Origin: Microbacterium sp. TNHR37B
Lineage (GTDB): Bacteria > Actinomycetota > Actinomycetes > Actinomycetales > Microbacteriaceae
Direction of reading: 5' to 3'
DNA length: 64,000 nucleotides
Assembly (NCBI RefSeq): GCF_001620065.1
Contig: NZ_LQGV01000003.1
Coordinates: 1,293,621 to 1,357,620 of the forward strand
How positions within the stretch are numbered: position 1 is the first letter of the stretch; every line of letters starts with the position of its first letter. A model generated the notes under the pieces. It had not been told where the DNA came from and ran no database searches. It worked only from the letters and a program-made list of their open reading frames with translations. The translations under genes and the position numbers were made by a program. Positions 53,979-63,900 of the stretch are shown piece after piece.

Positions 53979-55606
53979 CCTACGTCCTTCCCGCCCCCAC
54001 CGAGCGCCCCGCCCTCGCGCCGAAGACGGCGTACCTGATCGCCTCCGGAGACCTCCGCGAGTCGGCCAATGCCGCCGGCTGGCCGACGCAGGTGGAGCTC
54101 GAAGCCGCGGTCACCCGCGTCCTGGAGGAGTTCGGGTGGACGGTGGTGCGCGCCAACGGCGTGAACCCCGAGACCGGCCACGGCTTCATCTCCAGCCAGC
54201 GCATGGGGCTCGAGGTGTTCACGAGCATCCCCGTCGACGCGCCTCTCATCGTCGCCGAGGCCGTCTGGCAGTACTCCCACCACGTGCTCGCGGGGCTGCG
54301 CACCCACCGGGGACCGATCCTCACCGTCGCCAACTTCGCGGGGGACTGGCCCGGGCTCGTCGGCCTGCTGGGACTCAACGCCGGCATGACCAAGATGGGC
54401 AAGGACTACGCCACCATCTGGTCGGTCGACTTCACCGATGACTGGGCCCGTGAGGGGCTCCGCGAGTGGACCGAGACCGGCCGCATCACGCACGACACGT
54501 CGCACGTGCGCCCGCTCCCCGCGCTGCCGGAGACCCCCGAGGTCGCTCTCGGGCGAGCCCTGGGCGACCAGCTCCTGGCGGACAAGGCGATCATCGGCGT
54601 CTTCGACGAGGGGTGCATGGGCATGTACAACGCCATCTTCGACGACGAACTGCTCAACCAGACGGGCATCTACAAGGAGCGGCTGTCGCAGTCGGCGCTG
54701 TACGCCGAGATGCTGAACGTGACCGAGGAGGAGGCCGACGCGGCCTACGAGTGGCTGACCGGCCGCGGCATGACCTTCCGCTACGGCGAGGATCCCGCCA
54801 CCGAGCTCACCCGGGAACAAGTGCAGTGGCAGCTGAAGATGTACATCGCCGCGCTGCGCATCGCCGACGACTTCGGGCTCGACGCCGTCGGCATCCAGTA
54901 CCAGCAGGGGCTCAAGGACCTCGTGCCCGCGTCCGACCTCGCCGAGGGGATCCTCAACTCCACCGAACGTCCGCCCGTGCTCTCGCGTGACGGCGAGCGC
55001 GAGCTGTTCGCCGGACGCGCCTTCCCGCACTTCAACGAGGCCGACGAGGGCGTCGCGGTCGACGCGCTCGTCACCGACCGCGTGTGGCGCGCCATGGGCC
55101 TCGTGCCCGACAACACGCTGCACGACGTGCGGTGGGGCGAGCAGTACGGCGACGACTTCGTCTGGGTGTACGAGATCTCGGGATCCGTCCCCGCCTCCCA
55201 CCTCGGCGGCTGGGACAAGGCGGAGGGCTGGCGTCAAGGCCACGTCTTCTTCCCCGCCGGCGGGTCGACGATCAACGGCGTGAGCAAGCCCGGTGAGGTG
55301 GTGCTGTCGCGTGTGTTCATCGCCCAGGGCGTGTTGCAGGCCGACATCTTCCGGGCCTCGGTGATCGAGCTCCCGGCCGAGGAGACGCAGCGCCGCAAGG
55401 ACGCGACCAACCCCGAATGGCCGATCGCGCACGTGGTGCTGCACGGCGTGAGCCGCGATCAGTTCATGGCGCGGCACAAGGCCAACCATGCACAGCTCGT
55501 CTACGCCCCCGACGCCGAGACGGCCGACAAGGCGCTCGCCGCCAAGGCCGCCATGTTCGACCGCATGGGCATCCGGGTCAACCTCGTGGGCGACGTCGCG
55601 CTCTGA
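53975..55606 (+). CDS. L-fucose/L-arabinose isomerase-family protein (candidate D-arabinose isomerase)
   Basis: 543 residues of the FucI/AraA-like fold. It converts an aldose to a ketose with a metal ion; E. coli FucI also converts D-arabinose to D-ribulose. Conserved-looking regions include GVFDEGCMGMYNAIFDDEL (metal-binding Glu/Asp in the second domain), VGIQYQQGLKDLVPASDLAEG and HVVLHGVSRDQFMARHKANH with C-terminal histidines. ATG at 53975 overlapping the GH116 stop. Last gene of the O4 operon, followed after 61 nt by palindrome B5. Next to a pentulose kinase and D-arabinan hydrolases, D-arabinose is the most economical substrate. Confidence 0.87.
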   Translation: MTYVLPAPTERPALAPKTAYLIASGDLRESANAAGWPTQVELEAAVTRVLEEFGWTVVRANGVNPETGHGFISSQRMGLEVFTSIPVDAPLIVAEAVWQYSHHVLAGLRTHRGPILTVANFAGDWPGLVGLLGLNAGMTKMGKDYATIWSVDFTDDWAREGLREWTETGRITHDTSHVRPLPALPETPEVALGRALGDQLLADKAIIGVFDEGCMGMYNAIFDDELLNQTGIYKERLSQSALYAEMLNVTEEEADAAYEWLTGRGMTFRYGEDPATELTREQVQWQLKMYIAALRIADDFGLDAVGIQYQQGLKDLVPASDLAEGILNSTERPPVLSRDGERELFAGRAFPHFNEADEGVAVDALVTDRVWRAMGLVPDNTLHDVRWGEQYGDDFVWVYEISGSVPASHLGGWDKAEGWRQGHVFFPAGGSTINGVSKPGEVVLSRVFIAQGVLQADIFRASVIELPAEETQRRKDATNPEWPIAHVVLHGVSRDQFMARHKANHAQLVYAPDAETADKALAAKAAMFDRMGIRVNLVGDVAL

Positions 55607-55667
55607 CCCCGGTCGGCGCGGCGGGCGGGCGGCGAGGCGGCGCGCGGCGGGCGGCGGGGCGGCGGGC

Positions 55668-55746
55668 ACAACGGCGGATGGGCCGCGCGACACGCCGTGC
55701 CCGCCGGAGCCGTGACGGCGTGTCGCCCTCCCCGGTCCGCCGTTGT
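55668..55746. repeat. Family B 79-bp nested palindrome, copy B5
   Basis: Outer arms ACAACGGCGGA/TCCGCCGTTGT. The inner stem is CGACACGCCGT/ACGGCGTGTCG: it differs from B2-B4 on both sides but still pairs, so the structure is kept by compensatory change. It marks the right edge of the D-arabinan locus. Confidence 0.9.
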
Positions 55747-55803
55747 GTCCCGGAGAGGGCGCCCGGGGCGGGACCGGGTCGCGGCCGGGGCGGGGAGCCT
55801 CGC

Positions 55804-56409
55804 TCAGGCGGGGTCGATGCGCAGCGTGGAGGGTGACTCGGACAGCGGGACGTCCTCGATCAGCCGCAGCGAACGGGCGAGGTCGTCGACCGCGCCGATC
55901 ACGGTCCCGAAGCGTTCCCGGTCCGCACACACGGCGGTGACCGTCACGAAGTGGGTTCCGGTGTCCCAGGTGTAGGTGGCGAACGGGGGAGGAGTGGAGC
56001 CGTCGGGGCGCCGCGGCGGCAACGGCAGCGGCAGCTTCTCGCCCATGCCCAGGAACGTGCCGCGGAAGGACTCCGTGTCGTCGTACTCCATGGGCATCAT
56101 GGCTCGCGCCGTGCGCAGTTGCGGCGTCGCCTCCTGCACCTGCGCCATGACCACGAGCAGCTCGGGATCGTCCTTCCACATCCACACGAGGATCCGGCCG
56201 GCCGCTCGCCGCATGATCGCGGGCGCCGCCTGGCTCATCGCCCAGGCCGCGACGGAGCTGCCGGGGCGGGCCTGCGCGCCCAGCGCCGCATTCGTCTGGC
56301 TCAGCAGCATGCGGATCGCCTTCTTCCGGGCGCGGCGCCCGGCGAAGCCGAAGGACCCGGTGACGGGAACCCAGCGGGAGCGGTCGGTGTCGGCTTCCAG
56401 ACGTGCCAT
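55804..56409 (-). CDS. Conserved-looking protein of unknown function
   Basis: 201 residues, no signal peptide or membrane helix. The first half is basic and helical (FGFAGRRARKKAIRMLLSQT), the second half beta-rich (PPFATYTWDTGTHFVTVTAV) with a closing VDDLARSLRLIEDVPL, resembling a small alpha-beta barrel or ligand-binding fold. No family is recognised. GGAGGA lies just before the ATG at 56409, and codon use is like the neighbours. Divergent from the nuclease-family gene, with only 34 nt between starts. Confidence 0.7.
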   Translation of the reverse strand: MARLEADTDRSRWVPVTGSFGFAGRRARKKAIRMLLSQTNAALGAQARPGSSVAAWAMSQAAPAIMRRAAGRILVWMWKDDPELLVVMAQVQEATPQLRTARAMMPMEYDDTESFRGTFLGMGEKLPLPLPPRRPDGSTPPPFATYTWDTGTHFVTVTAVCADRERFGTVIGAVDDLARSLRLIEDVPLSESPSTLRIDPA

Positions 56410-56431
56410 TCCTCCAGCGTACGTTCGCTGT

Positions 56432-56437
56432 TAGCAT
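56432..56437 (+). promoter_or_regulatory. -10 box of a predicted leaderless transcript
   Basis: TAGCAT ends six bases before the ATG at 56444; no Shine-Dalgarno is seen. Confidence 0.55.
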
Positions 56438-56443
56438 CCCTCC

Positions 56444-57664
56444 ATGCGCCTCCTCACCCCCCGGGGGGCCGTCGCTGTGCTCCTCACCTCCGCTCTGCTC
56501 GCCGCGACGCCCGTCGTCACCGCCGCCGCTGCTCCGTCGCGCCCTGCGGCGGTGGGCCTGGTCACCTTCATCAACGCCTCGCTGACCCCGACCGGCGCCA
56601 CCCTCAGCGTGGACTGGGCCGACGTCCCGGGCGCGAAGAAGTACGAGGTGTTCGCTTCCACGTCCTATGACGGCGTGTTGGCCAAGCAGACGCCCAACGT
56701 CACGGTCGAGTCCTCGCGCGCGACGATTCCCCGCCTCCTCACCGGGCGCAACTACTACGTGCAGGTGCGTGCGGTCTCGGACGGCGGAACCGGCCCCAAG
56801 TCGTGGCGCGTGGGACACGGCACGATGGTCGGCGAAGCGAAGCTCTCCGCATCGACGCCCCGATACCGGGCGGTCAGCTGGAACATCTGCTCGTACGCGT
56901 GCTCGAACTTCTCGAAGCGCCAGAAGACGATCAACAGTCGGATCGTCGAGCTGAAGCCCGACGTCGTCGCGCTCCAGGAGGCCTCGCGCTACTCCACGGC
57001 GCCGAAGGGATACCGCTTCGCCGTCGAGGAGCAGAACGCGATCCTGCTGCGCTCGGGGCAGTTCACCGCCGTCAAGAAGAACTCCGCGGGGGCCACGAGC
57101 GGGATGAAGCGCTTCGCGAAGAAGGTCGCCACCCCCGGCCGCGGTGTCGCATGGGCAGCCGTCAAGCACAAGTCCGGGAAGTATGCCGTGGTCTTCAGCG
57201 TGCATCTCCTGGCCGGCACTTCGTCGAAGGCTGTCGCGCAGCGCGAGTACGAGGCCGGGAAGCTGTCCTCCTTCATCACGTCGACGCTGAAGGGGCTGAG
57301 GAAGTCGCACGGAAAACTCACCGACTGGACCAAGGCACCCGTCCTGGTGCTCGGCGACTTCAATACACACAAGGGCCGCACCAACGACGACACCATGAAG
57401 GTGCTCAACGGCAAGGGCTGGTACGACGGCTTCGATCAGGCGCGTCGCCTGGTGCGTCAGCATCACAACACCGCGAACCCGGACTGGCAGCGCACGCCGC
57501 TGGTCGGCATCCGCTGGGGGTCGCACGTGGACAAGGTGATCGTGCGCCCGTCGCGCTCCGTCGTCTACCGCTGGGAGAGCGCGGGCAAGATCGTCAACGG
57601 CAAGTACGCCGCTCCCCTCCCCTCGGATCACAACCCGCTCGTGGTCGAAGTGGGCCTGAAGTAG
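56444..57664 (+). CDS. Secreted endonuclease/exonuclease/phosphatase-family protein with FnIII domain
   Basis: 406 residues. Signal peptide (MRLLTPRGAVAVLLTSALLA, cleavage near AAA), a fibronectin type III-like domain (about 38-125: LSVDWADVPGAKKYEVFAST, NYYVQVRAVSDGG), then an EEP (DNase I/exonuclease III fold) domain. Catalytic motifs: RYRAVSWNICS, PDVVALQEAS with the metal-binding Glu, VLVLGDFNTH and the C-terminal PSDHNPLVVEV with the Asp-His pair. It may be an extracellular nuclease or a phosphodiesterase. Predicted leaderless. Confidence 0.87.
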   Translation: MRLLTPRGAVAVLLTSALLAATPVVTAAAAPSRPAAVGLVTFINASLTPTGATLSVDWADVPGAKKYEVFASTSYDGVLAKQTPNVTVESSRATIPRLLTGRNYYVQVRAVSDGGTGPKSWRVGHGTMVGEAKLSASTPRYRAVSWNICSYACSNFSKRQKTINSRIVELKPDVVALQEASRYSTAPKGYRFAVEEQNAILLRSGQFTAVKKNSAGATSGMKRFAKKVATPGRGVAWAAVKHKSGKYAVVFSVHLLAGTSSKAVAQREYEAGKLSSFITSTLKGLRKSHGKLTDWTKAPVLVLGDFNTHKGRTNDDTMKVLNGKGWYDGFDQARRLVRQHHNTANPDWQRTPLVGIRWGSHVDKVIVRPSRSVVYRWESAGKIVNGKYAAPLPSDHNPLVVEVGLK

Positions 57665-57706
57665 CCGACGCTCCGCGCGCACCCGGGCCCGTCGGGGGCC
57701 CTCCGG

Positions 57707-57712
57707 TAGACT
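57707..57712 (+). promoter_or_regulatory. -10 box upstream of the glycosyltransferase gene pair
   Basis: TAGACT, with the expected start near 57719, three bases before a GTG that opens a short leader ORF and about 53 bases before the glycosyltransferase start. Confidence 0.5.
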
Positions 57713-57721
57713 TTGGGCGGC

Positions 57722-57775
57722 GTGAACGCGACCGCGTTCCGCCGCAGCCGCAGAGATTGGCCCCGTATCCCGTGA
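57722..57775 (+). CDS. Possible 17-codon leader peptide coupled to the glycosyltransferase
   Basis: GTG at 57722 opens MNATAFRRSRRDWPRIP and stops at the TGA at 57773-57775, overlapping the GTG start of the next gene by GTGA. It begins about 3 nt after the predicted transcription start, so it could be translated almost leaderless. The glycosyltransferase GTG itself has no Shine-Dalgarno, which would make reinitiation from this ORF useful. Five of 17 residues are Arg. It may be chance; the evidence is geometry only. Confidence 0.4.
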   Translation: MNATAFRRSRRDWPRIP

Positions 57776-58980
57776 CCGAAACCGCGACGCCTGCCGACGA
57801 TGTGCTCCGCGATCGACCTCCCTTGACCATCGTCATGGCCGCCGACACGTTCGCGCCCGATGTCAATGGCGCGGCGCGTTTCGCCGAGCGCCTGTCGGCC
57901 GGACTCGCCGCACGAGGCCACGACGTGCACGTCGTGACGCCCAGTGTCGGGCACCGCAACCACGGGGTGTTCACGGAGAACATCGAGGGCCAGGACCTCA
58001 CCGTCCACCGCCTCCCCGGGTGGCGCTGGTACCCGCACGACTGGCTGCGCTTCGCCTGGCCGTGGCGGAGCAAGCACTACGCCCGCAAGATCCTCTCGTC
58101 GGTACAGCCCGACGTCGTCCACAGCCAGTCCCACATCGTGATCGGCCGCGGGATGACGCGCATCGCCCACCAGCGCGGGATCCCGGTGATCGCCACCAAC
58201 CACGTCATGGCGGAGAACGTCCTCGACTTCACGACCCTGCCGCCCGTGCTCGACAAGATCGTCGTGAAGCTCGCGTGGGACGACGCCAAGCGCACCTTCC
58301 AGATGTCGCGGGCCGTGACCACCCCCACGCGACGCGCCGCCGAGTTCCTCGAGAAGACGATCGACATCACGGGCGTCATCCCCGTCAGCTGCGGTATCGC
58401 CAAGCGCAACTACACCCCCGACCTCACCCCCCGCACGCATCACCGTGTGCTGTTCGTGGGCCGGCTCACCACGGAGAAGCACGTGGAGGTCACTCTCGGC
58501 GCGGTGGCGAAGCTCGCGCCGGAACTGCCCGAGATCACCTTCGACATCGTCGGCGGCGGCGACCAGCGCCGGAACCTCGAGCAGGCGGCACAGCGCCTCG
58601 GGATCGCGGACCGGGTGAGGTTCCACGGGCGCGCCTCCGAAGAGGAGCTGCGGGCGGCGTACACGAAGGCGGACGTGTTCGCCATCGCGTCGGTCGCCGA
58701 GTTGCAGTCGATCGCCACGATGGAGGCGATGGCGTCGGGCCTTCCGATCGTCGCCGCGAACGCGGTGGCTCTTCCGCACCTCGTCCACGACGGCGAGAAC
58801 GGCTACCTCTTCGAGCCGGGCAACGTCGACGACCTGGCCGACAAGCTGCGCCGGGTGCTCACGGCGTCGCCCGAGGAGTACCTGCGCATGCAGCAGGCTT
58901 CGCTCGACGGCGTCGAGATCCACGACATCGAGAAGACCCTCGACACCTTCGAGAAGCTGTACCGCGGCGAACCCGTGTGA
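57772..58980 (+). CDS. GT4-family glycosyltransferase
   Basis: 402 residues with GT-B fold. The N-terminal domain starts TIVMAADTFAPDVNGAARFA, typical of mannosyltransferases resembling PimB. The C-terminal nucleotide-sugar domain has VLFVGRLTTEKHVEVTLGAV and the ExxxxxxxE-type region VAELQSIATMEAMASGLPIV, then LPHLVHDGENGYLF. No signal peptide; a peripheral cytoplasmic membrane enzyme of glycolipid or glycan synthesis is likely. I chose the GTG at 57772, overlapping the possible leader ORF. A second GT4 follows 7 nt downstream, so the two probably act in one pathway. Confidence 0.88.
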   Translation: MTETATPADDVLRDRPPLTIVMAADTFAPDVNGAARFAERLSAGLAARGHDVHVVTPSVGHRNHGVFTENIEGQDLTVHRLPGWRWYPHDWLRFAWPWRSKHYARKILSSVQPDVVHSQSHIVIGRGMTRIAHQRGIPVIATNHVMAENVLDFTTLPPVLDKIVVKLAWDDAKRTFQMSRAVTTPTRRAAEFLEKTIDITGVIPVSCGIAKRNYTPDLTPRTHHRVLFVGRLTTEKHVEVTLGAVAKLAPELPEITFDIVGGGDQRRNLEQAAQRLGIADRVRFHGRASEEELRAAYTKADVFAIASVAELQSIATMEAMASGLPIVAANAVALPHLVHDGENGYLFEPGNVDDLADKLRRVLTASPEEYLRMQQASLDGVEIHDIEKTLDTFEKLYRGEPV

Positions 58981-58987
58981 GCCCGCG

Positions 58988-60079
58988 GTGACCCGGCTCT
59001 TCTTCGACGCGCGTTACATCCGCACCGGCTTCCACGACGGCATCAGCCGCTACTCCGCGGAACTGGCCGCGGCGGTGGCAGCCAGCGCGCCGGGGCGCGG
59101 GGTGGAGGTGACCTTCCTCGTCTTCGACGACGACCAGCGTCGCCTTCTCCCGGAGGGGGCGTCCACGCTGACGATCGGAGCGCCGACGGCACTCGGTGAG
59201 CCGTTGCGTGCGCGAGAGCTCAACCGGCACCGCCCCGACGTCGTCTTCTCCCCGATGCAGACGATCGGCACGCTCGGTCGCCGCTACCGGCAGATCCTCA
59301 CCCTCCACGACACGATCTACTACCGTCACCGCACGCCGCCCCGCGACCTCCCGTGGTTCGTGCGACTCGGGTGGCGCCTGTTCCACCTCTCCTACGTGCC
59401 GCAGCGACTGACGCTGAACGCTGCCGACGTCGTCGCGACCGTCAGCGAGACCAGCGCACGTCAGTTCGCCGAGGTCCGGCTGACGCGCAGGCCCGTCGTG
59501 GTGATCCCCAATGCGCCGCAGCGGCTGGCCGAGCTGCTCCCGGCGCCGGCGGAGGTGGTCGCCGGGTCGCAGAACCTCGTCTACATGGGCTCATTCATGC
59601 CGTACAAGAACGTGGAGACGTTGGTGCGGGCGATGGCAGAGCTTCCCGGGCGCACGCTGCACCTGCTGTCGCGCATCTCCCCGACGCGCCGCTCCGAGCT
59701 CGAGGCCCTCGTGCCGGCCGGGGCATCCGTGGTGTTCCACGGTGGTGTGACCGACGAGGAGTACGCGCGGCTCCTCGCCGATCGCGCCGTGCTGGTCTCG
59801 GCATCGCTCGACGAGGGATACGGGCTCCCGCTCGCCGAGGCGCTGGCGCTCGGGGTTCCCGCCGTCGTCACCGACATGCCGATCTTCCGCGAGGTCGCGG
59901 GCGGCGGCGCGCTCTACGCTCCCGGCACCGATGCGGCCGCCTTCGCCGCCGCCGTGCGGGAGCTCGATGATCCGCAGGTGCACGCCCGGGTGGTCGCGGC
60001 GGGGGCGGCGCACATCGCGCGCTTCTCCTGGACGCGCTCGGCCGACATCCTGCTCGACACGGTCGCCTCGCTCGCCTGA
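58988..60079 (+). CDS. GT4-family glycosyltransferase
   Basis: 363 residues, GT-B fold. The N-terminus FFDARYIRTGFHDGISRYSA is typical of GT1/GT4 mannosyl- or rhamnosyltransferases. Motifs: ILTLHDTIYYRH, LVYMGSFMPYKNVETLVRAM (start of the donor domain) and SLDEGYGLPLAEALALGVPA with the conserved E-x7-E. GTG start at 58988, 7 nt after the previous stop, within the same operon. Palindrome C1 follows 37 nt after the stop. Confidence 0.88.
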   Translation: MTRLFFDARYIRTGFHDGISRYSAELAAAVAASAPGRGVEVTFLVFDDDQRRLLPEGASTLTIGAPTALGEPLRARELNRHRPDVVFSPMQTIGTLGRRYRQILTLHDTIYYRHRTPPRDLPWFVRLGWRLFHLSYVPQRLTLNAADVVATVSETSARQFAEVRLTRRPVVVIPNAPQRLAELLPAPAEVVAGSQNLVYMGSFMPYKNVETLVRAMAELPGRTLHLLSRISPTRRSELEALVPAGASVVFHGGVTDEEYARLLADRAVLVSASLDEGYGLPLAEALALGVPAVVTDMPIFREVAGGGALYAPGTDAAAFAAAVRELDDPQVHARVVAAGAAHIARFSWTRSADILLDTVASLA

Positions 60080-60116
60080 GTGCCGCGGCGCGCCGCAGCC
60101 GAGGTCAGGTCGCCGA

Positions 60117-60197
60117 CGCGTGCCAAAAGCAGGCTGAACCGCCGTCTTCGGCGGTTCGTGGCGCCGATAACGGCATCGAGCCTGCTTTTGGCACGCG
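60117..60197. repeat. Family C palindrome, copy C1, with nested hairpin
   Basis: Perfect 19-bp arms CGCGTGCCAAAAGCAGGCT (60117-60135) and its complement (60179-60197). Inside the left half is a second perfect hairpin, GAACCGCC-GTCTTC-GGCGGTTC. It lies after the glycosyltransferase operon and before the leftward small gene, so it could terminate in both directions. Confidence 0.88.
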
Positions 60198-60299
60198 GTG
60201 CGACGGTGACCGGCGGGCTTCCGTTCGGTCGGAGGGTGCGCGGGAGGGCCGGAGGCGGGGTGCGAGGGCCGGGGGCGTGGCGCGGGGTGCGGGTCGGGG

Positions 60300-60416
60300 T
60301 CAGGGGAGGCGGGTGCGGTCGGTCGGGATGCGACGGTAACCGTCGGTCCACACGATGCGGACGGTGCCGATGGCGCCGGCCACGGCGAGGACGGCGAACA
60401 GGATCAGGAGCAACAT
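60300..60416 (-). CDS. Small single-helix membrane protein (38 aa)
   Basis: Starts at the ATG at 60414-60416, beginning MLLLILFAVLAVAGAIGTVR (one membrane helix), followed by a short basic, polar tail WTDGYRRIPTDRTRLP. Support: TAGCGT on the minus strand ends seven bases before the ATG, placing transcription start at the first codon (leaderless), and the frame has codon use like real genes here. Divergent from the GlxA-type regulator (71 nt between starts). Function unknown. Confidence 0.6.
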   Translation of the reverse strand: MLLLILFAVLAVAGAIGTVRIVWTDGYRRIPTDRTRLP

Positions 60417-60423
60417 GGCAGAA

Positions 60424-60480
60424 ACGCTACGCACGATGGAATTGCGCCACCAGTGGCAGGACTGCGCATAAGAGTAGGAT
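60424..60480. promoter_or_regulatory. Divergent leaderless promoters, small protein / glxA-type gene
   Basis: TAGCGT (60424-60429, minus strand) and TAGGAT (60475-60480, plus strand) are each seven bases from their start codons, giving face-away leaderless transcripts from a 71-bp gap. Confidence 0.5.
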
Positions 60481-60487
60481 TCCTGCC

Positions 60488-61468
60488 ATGCGCACCGTGG
60501 CCCTGATCGTCCTCCCCGGATTCGCGCCGTTCGAGTTCGGGCTGGCCTGTGAGGCGTTCGGCCTCGACCGCTCCGACGACGGCATTCCCAACTTCGACTT
60601 CCGGATCGTCACGCCCGATCCCGGAGCCGTGCCGAGCAACATCGCCTTCTCGATCAACATCGATCGCGACCTGACGTTCGCCGATGAAGCCGACCTCGTC
60701 GTCGTCGCGCCCATCCCGCGGGAGAGCTGGGGGCACGTGGATGAGCGCGTGCTCGCGGTGGTGCGTCGTGCCGTGGAGCGCGGGGCCTGGGTGCTGACCG
60801 TCTGCAGCGGATCGTTCGTCGTCGCCGCCGCCGGGGTGCTCAGCGGACGACGGGCCACGACGCATTGGCGGTACGCCGAGACGATGTCGACGATGTATCC
60901 CGACATCGACGTCGACCCCCACGTCCTCTACGTGCAGGACGGTCGGATCATCACGAGTGCGGGAACCGCGGCGGGCATCGATGCGTGCCTGCACCTGCTG
61001 CGGATCGAGATCGGGGCGGAGCTCACCAACAAGATCGCGCGGCGCATGGTGGTGCCACCGCAACGCGACGGCGGCCAGGCGCAGTTCATCGACAAGCCCC
61101 TCCCGGTCACCGCGTCGCTCTCCCTCGCGCCCGTCACCGACTGGATCCTGCAGAACCTCCGCCTGGAGATGTCGGTGGACCAGCTCGCCGCGCGCGCACA
61201 CATGTCACCGCGGACGTTCGCCCGCAGGTTCAAGGCGGACTTCGGAACCACGCCGGCTGCCTGGCTGGGGCGACAGCGGATCCTGCACGCGCAGCGCTTA
61301 CTGGAACAGACCGACCTCGGGCTCGACGCCATCGCGTACGAGTGCGGGTTCGGCTCGGCCGCGGTCCTCCGCCAGAACTTCTCCCGCGCCCTCGGTACCA
61401 CCCCGACGGCCTACCGGGCGCGGTTCACGTGCGCCGAGCCCGTCGCCGAGGAACCGCTCGCGTCCTGA
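60488..61468 (+). CDS. GlxA-type AraC-family regulator with DJ-1/PfpI domain
   Basis: 326 residues. The N-terminal class I glutamine-amidotransferase-like (DJ-1/PfpI) domain (about 1-165) has [20 protein letters not shown] and the nucleophile-elbow cysteine C106 in TVCSGSF; it lacks obvious catalytic partners and probably senses a ligand. The C-terminal AraC/XylS domain (about 215-310) shows both helix-turn-helices: [20 protein letters not shown] and [23 protein letters not shown] at 60488, predicted leaderless. The target is unknown; the divergent small membrane protein gene is the nearest candidate. Confidence 0.88.
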   Translation: MRTVALIVLPGFAPFEFGLACEAFGLDRSDDGIPNFDFRIVTPDPGAVPSNIAFSINIDRDLTFADEADLVVVAPIPRESWGHVDERVLAVVRRAVERGAWVLTVCSGSFVVAAAGVLSGRRATTHWRYAETMSTMYPDIDVDPHVLYVQDGRIITSAGTAAGIDACLHLLRIEIGAELTNKIARRMVVPPQRDGGQAQFIDKPLPVTASLSLAPVTDWILQNLRLEMSVDQLAARAHMSPRTFARRFKADFGTTPAAWLGRQRILHAQRLLEQTDLGLDAIAYECGFGSAAVLRQNFSRALGTTPTAYRARFTCAEPVAEEPLAS

Positions 61469-61510
61469 TTCCTGGGGCGCCCCTCCTCATCCGCGGCCCA
61501 AGGTGATAAA

Positions 61511-61531
61511 CTTGAGCCATGGCGACTCAAG
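61511..61531 (+). promoter_or_regulatory. HAIR operator (HspR site) upstream of clpB
   Basis: CTTGAGC-N7-ACTCAAG, one base from the HAIR consensus and a better match than the two dnaK sites. It lies 30 nt upstream of the ATG and overlaps GATAAA (61505-61510), a possible -10. Confidence 0.88.
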
Positions 61532-61561
61532 TTTGATGCGCCGCAGATTTCAGGAGACACC

Positions 61562-63775
<2,214 letters not shown>

Positions 63776-63825
63776 TTGTTCGGCGGCGGGGGTGACTTCG
63801 TCCGGCAGAGGACGCGACCGTCGAC

Positions 63826-63900
63826 GTGCCAAAAGCAGGCTGAGACGGGTCTGGTGGCCGAATCCGGCGGGGTGGGGTTCGGTTCGGCCTGCTTTCGGCC
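63826..63900. repeat. Family C palindrome, copy C2 (degenerate right arm)
   Basis: The left arm GTGCCAAAAGCAGGCT is identical to C1; the right arm GGCCTGCTTTCGGCCC has several mismatches. Total length is 75 bp, equal to the core of C1. It lies 50 nt after the clpB stop. The remaining 100 bases to the window end are GC-rich without a visible gene. Confidence 0.75.

Noticed and set aside
48845..55606. L-fucose rather than D-arabinose catabolism for the isomerase/kinase pair
   Set aside because: The isomerase family fits both, but there is no fucosidase or fuculose-phosphate aldolase in the window and the co-regulated hydrolases belong to D-arabinan families. Still only an inference.
53798..57682. 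Very long antisense open frame (about 1,290 codons, minus strand) and similar ones at 12124-14445, 35150-37246 and 6981-8957
   Set aside because: They are shadows of high-GC genes: composition is Arg/Gly/His/Asp-rich without folds, they cross real gene boundaries and intergenic palindromes, and the opposite strand encodes recognisable proteins.
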